Part shown: positions 7,565 to 7,962 of the stretch, piece after piece
Numbering within the stretch: the first letter of the stretch is position 1
Layout: every line of letters starts with the position of its first letter
Assembly (NCBI GenBank): GCA_021806765.1
Contig: JAJZQR010000248.1
Location: 1-7,962 of the forward strand
Reading direction: 5' to 3'
DNA from: Chloroflexota bacterium
Lineage (GTDB): Bacteria; Chloroflexota; UBA6077
DNA length: 7,962 nt
Translations under genes and position numbers: made by a program
The notes under the pieces: generated by a model
What the model was told of the DNA's origin: nothing
Databases searched by the model: none
The model's input: the letters and a program-made list of their open reading frames with translations, nothing else

Positions 7565-7962
7565 CTAGGGCAAGCTGCTCTCCACCACTCTGCCTTCCCG
7601 CATCACAAGACGGTACTGGAAGGCGCCCAGGTCGAAGGACCGATTGTGGGAGATGACGAAGATCTGGCTGAAGTTCTCTCCCACCTGCCCGGCCGTGAGC
7701 AGTTGGACCAGGGCCTCGGTCCGGGGTCCGTCGAAGGAGCTGAGAGGTTCGTCCAGGAAGAGGAAGCCCGGCGTGGCCCCCAACTCCTGGGGCAGGGTGG
7801 CCAGGGCAAAGGAGAGCCGCAGCGCCAGGGAGAACTGGTCCCTGGCCCCTCCCGAGAAGACGCTCTTGGAAACGTAGCGACCGGCGGCGTCGTCCCACAC
7901 CTGGACCTGATAGTCCTCGCCGATACGCGCCTCGTGGTATCGACCGGCAGTCAAGAGAGGAA
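7565..7962 (-). CDS. SMC/Rad50/YhaN-like ABC-ATPase, C-terminal fragment (5' end outside window)
   Basis: This is the last ~132 codons of a larger protein. The frame stays open to the window edge and ends with TAG at 7567-7565. The TTG at 7954 should not be taken as a start, because the codons before it read on in frame (Pro-Leu). Visible elements are those of the C-terminal nucleotide-binding half of an SMC-type ATPase. An ABC signature with core SGGARDQ (around 7855-7835) leads into a helix, FSLALRLSFA. A Walker B reads FLFLDEP (7765-7745), followed by the D-loop SSFD and then the switch-histidine segment VISHNRSFD (His at about 7648-7646). In this family such ends pair with an N-terminal Walker A half across a long coiled coil and act in DNA repair, recombination or chromosome handling. 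Which member this is (SbcC, YhaN-like, or other) cannot be told from the fragment. It is separated from the operon downstream by 198 bp and is probably functionally unrelated. Confidence 0.85.
   Translation of the reverse strand, partial: PLLTAGRYHEARIGEDYQVQVWDDAAGRYVSKSVFSGGARDQFSLALRLSFALATLPQELGATPGFLFLDEPLSSFDGPRTEALVQLLTAGQVGENFSQIFVISHNRSFDLGAFQYRLVMREGRVVESSLP

Overview
The window reads as a high-GC bacterial chromosome (GC-rich by eye) in which every supported gene lies on the minus strand, so transcription runs from right to left. The gene families do not fix the taxon. The C/G-rich intergenic hairpins, the palindromic GTAGTAACGACTT-type repeat doublet and the heptamer repeat resemble repeats I associate with Chloroflexota and similar uncultured lineages. 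That is a recollection, not a search result, so the assignment is weak.

Layout from right to left: (1) 7962-7565, the C-terminal end of an SMC/Rad50/YhaN-like ABC-ATPase that runs off the window edge. (2) 7564-7367, a 198-bp intergenic region with a strong sigma70-type promoter (TTGACG, 17 bp, TACAAT). It is followed immediately by four alternating TTGCA/TGCAA half-sites. (3) 7366-6557, an IclR-family regulator. (4) 6533-4866, urocanate hydratase (hutU). (5) 4813-140, a complete branched-chain/hydrophobic amino-acid-type (HAAT) ABC transporter: lipoprotein binding protein (livK-like), two permeases (livH, livM) and two ATPases (livG, livF). (6) 139-1, noncoding sequence with a tandem heptamer repeat and a degenerate C-rich repeat.

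The iclR-hutU-livKHMGF order, short gaps and overlapping ends (8 bp for livM/livG, 4 bp for livG/livF) suggest one operon led by its own regulator. The simplest model is that the transporter imports histidine, urocanate or a related compound, HutU carries out the second step of histidine catabolism, and the IclR protein senses a pathway intermediate at the half-site cluster. No hutH, hutI or hutG is in the window, so the rest of the pathway must lie elsewhere or be absent. The transporter could instead serve a general amino acid.

The less ordinary content lies between the genes: hairpins on both sides of livK, a 21-bp perfect inverted repeat between livH and livM whose arms are themselves palindromic, and seven tandem heptamers that supply the livF stop codon. 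All genes inside the window look intact. I see no tRNA, rRNA, CRISPR array, insertion sequence or clearly novel system.
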